Part shown: positions 60,946-64,000 of the stretch, piece by piece
How positions within the stretch are numbered: the stretch's first letter is position 1
Layout of the letters: each line of letters starts with the position of its first letter
Assembly: GCA_943788345.1 (NCBI GenBank)
Contig: CALSPX010000013.1
Coordinates: 221,901 to 285,900 of the forward strand
DNA: 64,000 bases
Source: Ascidiaceihabitans sp023955215
GTDB taxonomy: Bacteria; Pseudomonadota; Alphaproteobacteria; Rhodobacterales; Rhodobacteraceae
Direction of reading: 5' to 3'
Program-made: the position numbers and the translations under genes
The notes under the pieces: generated by a model
Told to the model about the DNA's origin: nothing
What the model saw: the letters and a program-made list of their open reading frames with translations, nothing else
The model's database searches: none

Positions 60946-62322
60946 TTAAACCAGTTTGCCCCAAAGATCGTATTCGCCCGCTTCATCGACCTCAACGGTG
61001 ACGATGTCGCCGACGTTCAGTTTCTCAAAACCTTCATCGATGAACAGGTTGCCATCAATTTCTGGCGCGTCTGATTTTGTGCGGCAGGTGGCGGCGTCTT
61101 CATCGATTTCATCAATGATCACATCAATGCGGCTGCCAACTTTGGCTTGAAGCTTGGCTTCAGAGATTGCTTGGGCTTTTTCCATGAAGCGGTTCCAGCG
61201 ATCTTGTTTGATCTCTGCATCCACGTGGTCGGGCAGCGCGTTTGAACGTGCGCCTTCGACGTTTTCATATTGGAAGCATCCAACGCGATCGAGCTGCGCT
61301 TCGTCCATCCAATCCAGCAAGGTTTGGAATTCGGATTCCGTTTCGCCCGGATACCCCACAATAAAGGTAGAGCGCAGCGTGATGTCTGGACAAATCTCGC
61401 GCCATGCCGCGATTTCATCTAGTGTTTTTGATGCGGCCGCAGGGCGTGCCATGCGTTTCAGAACGTCTGGGTGCGCGTGCTGGAACGGAATATCAAGGTA
61501 GGGCAAAACGCCGTTTGATGGGTCTGCCATCAGCGGGATCATCTGGCGCACATGCGGGTATGGGTAGACATAGTGCAAACGAATCCATGCCCCGAGCGAC
61601 CCAAGATCGCGCGCCAGATCAGTAATGTGGGCACGGTGCCCGCGATCCTCAGCATGTTTGATATCAACGCCGTAGGCCGAGGTATCTTGGGAAATGACCA
61701 GCAGTTCTTTAACGCCAGCTTCAACCAGCTTTTCCGCTTCGCGCATGACTGCGTGGGCAGGGCGGGACGCAAGGCGGCCGCGCATGTCTGGGATGATGCA
61801 GAACTTGCACTTGTGATTGCAGCCCTCGGAAATCTTCAAATAGCTGAAGTGGCGCGGTGTGAGCGATACGCCTGAGGCTGGGAGTAGATCAATGAACGGA
61901 TCGGGAGATGGCGGTACAGCTTTGTGCACAGCATCCAACACCTGTTCGTATTGGTGTGGGCCAGTGACCGCGAGGATCTTTGGGTGATGTTCGCGGATGT
62001 AATCGGGTTCCGCGCCCAAGCACCCTGTCACGATGACCTTGCCGTTTTCGTTCAGGGCCTCACCGATGGCATCAAGGCTTTCGGCCTTGGCGCTATCAAG
62101 GAAACCACAGGTGTTCACGATGACCGCATCGGCCCCCGCATAATCAGGGGAGACGCCATAACCCTCGGCGCGCAGGCGCGTCAGGATGCGTTCGCTGTCG
62201 ACCAATGCCTTGGGGCAACCAAGGGATACCATGCCGATGGTGGGCTGGCCGGAACGCACGGGTTCACGCACTTGGAGTTTAGGGGCGAGGTCGGGGCGAA
62301 TGTTTGGCGGGTTTGTGCTCAT
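60946..62322 (-). CDS. rimO: Ribosomal protein S12 methylthiotransferase
   Basis: Radical-SAM enzyme that methylthiolates Asp of ribosomal protein S12. 458 residues: N-terminal cluster domain GMVSLGCPKALVDSERIL with further Cys in NTCGF and VTGCLGAE, radical-SAM motif CNHKCKFCIIP near residue 175, and a C-terminal TRAM domain (from about 390). The start MSTNPPNIRPDLAPKLQ is plausible. Confidence 0.95.
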   Translation of the reverse strand: MSTNPPNIRPDLAPKLQVREPVRSGQPTIGMVSLGCPKALVDSERILTRLRAEGYGVSPDYAGADAVIVNTCGFLDSAKAESLDAIGEALNENGKVIVTGCLGAEPDYIREHHPKILAVTGPHQYEQVLDAVHKAVPPSPDPFIDLLPASGVSLTPRHFSYLKISEGCNHKCKFCIIPDMRGRLASRPAHAVMREAEKLVEAGVKELLVISQDTSAYGVDIKHAEDRGHRAHITDLARDLGSLGAWIRLHYVYPYPHVRQMIPLMADPSNGVLPYLDIPFQHAHPDVLKRMARPAAASKTLDEIAAWREICPDITLRSTFIVGYPGETESEFQTLLDWMDEAQLDRVGCFQYENVEGARSNALPDHVDAEIKQDRWNRFMEKAQAISEAKLQAKVGSRIDVIIDEIDEDAATCRTKSDAPEIDGNLFIDEGFEKLNVGDIVTVEVDEAGEYDLWGKLV

Positions 62323-62426
62323 GAGGATGCCTATAGTGGATGGCTGGGCAGAGGGGAAGGGTTCTGGGATTGAGGTGTTCGGTTCTGCGGCCTAGGGTTG
62401 TAGGAACGAATATGAGGATGAGTGGC

Positions 62427-64000
62427 ATGAAAATTATTGGGCGTATTATTTGGGCGTTGTTATTGACCGTTGTTGTGACGGTTGTGTTGTTGCTGTTCTT
62501 GCCTGCAGATCGGATCGCGCGACTGGCGGCCGAACAAATCCAAGCCCAGACAGGGCGTGATGTGAGCATCACCGGTGATGTGTCGATGACCCTTTGGCCT
62601 GTCTTGGGCGTATCTGCGGGAGAGATCGAAGTTGGTAATGCCGATTGGGCGCGCCAAGGCTCGATGCTGACGGCGCGCAATGCGGCCATTGGGATTGATG
62701 CGATGGCGCTACTGAGTGGTGAAATCAAGATCACCAATATTGAAGCTGCAAGCCCGACTATCCGATTGGAAAGCCGCAAAGATGGCCGCGCAAGCTGGGT
62801 CTTTACCGATGCCAGCGGTGAAGCGGCTTTTGAAACCGAAACCACACCTGATCGCGAAGCGCAGGCCTTCAGTTTGCAGAAATTGACCGTGACGGACGCA
62901 ACCTTGATCTATGACGCAGAAGGCAGTGATCTTGTTTCATATAGTGGGGTCGATTTGGCGTTGGATTGGCCAGAGCGGTTGGGCGCTGCTGACATTCAGG
63001 CAACGCTGCGGCCTGCGGGTGCAGACGTGGATGTCGTGGCCACGATCAATGGCTTTGCGGGCTTTATTGCCGGTGACGTGCAGCCGGTTGTTGCGCGCAT
63101 CAAGACATCTGGTGGATCGCTTTCGCTGAACGGTCGTGCCAGCACCGCTGGAGATGTGGCGGGCCGCCTTGGTTTGAAACTGTCTGATACCGATGCATTC
63201 TTGCGGGCCTTGGGGCTGGACGGCGCAGATTTGCCGCGTGGCTTGGGGCGCAGCGTCGATATGGACGCTGACCTTACTTTGACATCGGATCGCCGCCTGT
63301 CCTTGCGTGGGATGCAAGCCGATTTGGGTGGCAACACAATTACCGGTGCTGCGGATATTTCATTGAATGGGACACCACAGATCAACGCACAGATCAGTGC
63401 CGGAGCATTGGATTTGAAGGGCGCGACCCAAGGTGACAGTTCAAGCGCAAGCAGCGCTGGGAGTGTGGGCACCGGTTGGCCCAAAGACAGCATTGATGCA
63501 TCTGGATTGGCCGCGTTCAACGGCGAGATCGCATTGACGGCCAGCAGCATTGACTTGGGTTCATTTCAGCTGGGGAAAACCCGCGCGCTGATCAAGAATG
63601 ACAGGTCACGGATGGTTTTCGAAATGCGCGAGGTTCAGGCCTATGATGGCACTGTTTCGGGTGAGTTTGTCATGAACAACCGCGGTGGATTGTCGGTTGG
63701 CGGTAAGATTTTCGCCAAGTCGGTTTCGGTTCAAAAGGTTCTGCGCGATGCGATGGATGTTGAGCGTCTGACGGGCAATGGTGATGCGGAGATTTCATTT
63801 TTGGGCAGCGGGTCCAATGTTGATGCAATCATGCGCTCGTTGTCTGGAAATGGGGCATTGCGTTTGGGACAGGGCACCATTCAGGGTTTGGATCTGAATA
63901 CTTTGATGGGCAGTGGCAATGGATCGGGTGGCACCACGGTTTTTGACAGTCTTGGCGCGACCTTTGCTATAAATGCAGGAAACCTGCGCAACGATGATCT
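62427..64000 (+). CDS. AsmA-family protein (5' part)
   Basis: Runs off the right edge after about 525 residues. N-terminal signal anchor (MKIIGRIIWALLLTVVVTVVLLLFLPAD), then the AsmA pattern DRIARLAAEQIQAQTGRDV, MTLWPVLGVSAGEIEVGNADW, and a long beta-rich periplasmic part of repeats of the type seen in bridge-like lipid transfer proteins. Three in-frame ATGs compete (62412, 62418, 62427); 62427 has GAGG upstream, and 62412 has AGGAA, so the choice is open. Role in outer-membrane lipid or protein homeostasis, by family. Confidence 0.87.
   Translation, partial: MKIIGRIIWALLLTVVVTVVLLLFLPADRIARLAAEQIQAQTGRDVSITGDVSMTLWPVLGVSAGEIEVGNADWARQGSMLTARNAAIGIDAMALLSGEIKITNIEAASPTIRLESRKDGRASWVFTDASGEAAFETETTPDREAQAFSLQKLTVTDATLIYDAEGSDLVSYSGVDLALDWPERLGAADIQATLRPAGADVDVVATINGFAGFIAGDVQPVVARIKTSGGSLSLNGRASTAGDVAGRLGLKLSDTDAFLRALGLDGADLPRGLGRSVDMDADLTLTSDRRLSLRGMQADLGGNTITGAADISLNGTPQINAQISAGALDLKGATQGDSSSASSAGSVGTGWPKDSIDASGLAAFNGEIALTASSIDLGSFQLGKTRALIKNDRSRMVFEMREVQAYDGTVSGEFVMNNRGGLSVGGKIFAKSVSVQKVLRDAMDVERLTGNGDAEISFLGSGSNVDAIMRSLSGNGALRLGQGTIQGLDLNTLMGSGNGSGGTTVFDSLGATFAINAGNLRNDD

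Noticed and set aside
1..64000. tRNA genes, CRISPR arrays, insertion sequences, phage genes, replication origin
   Set aside because: No cloverleaf-like tRNA sequence, regular repeat-spacer array, transposase, integrase, phage structural gene or DnaA-box cluster was seen on either strand.

Overview
The window is a stretch of chromosome from a marine alphaproteobacterium of the roseobacter group (Rhodobacterales, Rhodobacteraceae). The inference rests on gene content and order: a sucCD-sucAB-lpd block beside mdh, a malyl-CoA thioesterase / mesaconyl-CoA hydratase block leading into sdhCDAB, (2R)-ethylmalonyl-CoA mutase near crotonyl-CoA carboxylase/reductase, a coenzyme-B12-dependent ribonucleotide reductase, a stand-alone Hint-domain protein, and families largely confined to this group (TIGR02302, TIGR02186, DUF1489, DUF1989). 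Base composition is moderate, lower than in Rhodobacter itself. The genus cannot be fixed from the sequence alone. No tRNA, rRNA, CRISPR array, insertion sequence or prophage was seen.

Layout. 0-6 kb: end of hisG, class II ribonucleotide reductase, DUF1489, a frameshifted LpxR-like outer-membrane gene, a Hint-domain protein and a TlpA-like thioredoxin. 6-16 kb: argH, a tiny lipoprotein, DUF2834, lysA, a large TIGR02302 membrane protein, a zinc-ribbon protein, then ftsE-ftsX-plsC-PPOX as an overlapping operon. 16-35 kb is the central carbon core: lpd, two inserted small genes, sucB, sucA, sucD, sucC, mdh, a TauE-type exporter, then mcl2-nnrU-DUF1737-mch-DUF4344 and sdhCDAB. 35-44 kb: DUF1989, deoD, ecm, a PlsB-like acyltransferase, ccrA, and a LuxR/LuxI acyl-homoserine-lactone pair. 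44-53 kb: a RecD-like helicase, an SDR, a TIGR02186/TauE pair and a BMP-type (probably nucleoside) ABC importer. 53-64 kb: rimI, tsaB, nfu, universal stress protein, ilvE, an M48 peptidase lipoprotein, an IMPACT protein, hemolysin III, a DCC protein, a putative SOS-regulated small protein, dodecin, rimO and the start of an AsmA protein.

How the genes work together. The window holds most of the lower TCA cycle (SucAB-Lpd, SucCD, Sdh, Mdh) plus four ethylmalonyl-CoA-pathway genes (ccrA, ecm, mch, mcl2), so acetyl-CoA assimilation and its feed into malate and succinate are encoded close together. Two regulatory links are visible in the DNA. A pair of TGTGATCACA palindromes with identical 21-bp spacing lies upstream of both sucC and sdhC. 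A 13-bp element, GTAATAAAGTTAC, lies upstream of both ecm and ccrA. A third signal is a triple GAAC repeat with 7-bp spacers, matching the alphaproteobacterial LexA box, upstream of a small protein built of two 40-residue modules.

Broken or odd genes: the LpxR-like gene carries an 8-bp tandem duplication that shifts its frame; an NTF2-like gene in the BMP transporter operon is out of frame with its only good start; the DUF4344 protein has Gln in place of the first His of its HExxH motif; and a low-GC CxxC protein has been inserted between sucB and the rest of the suc operon.
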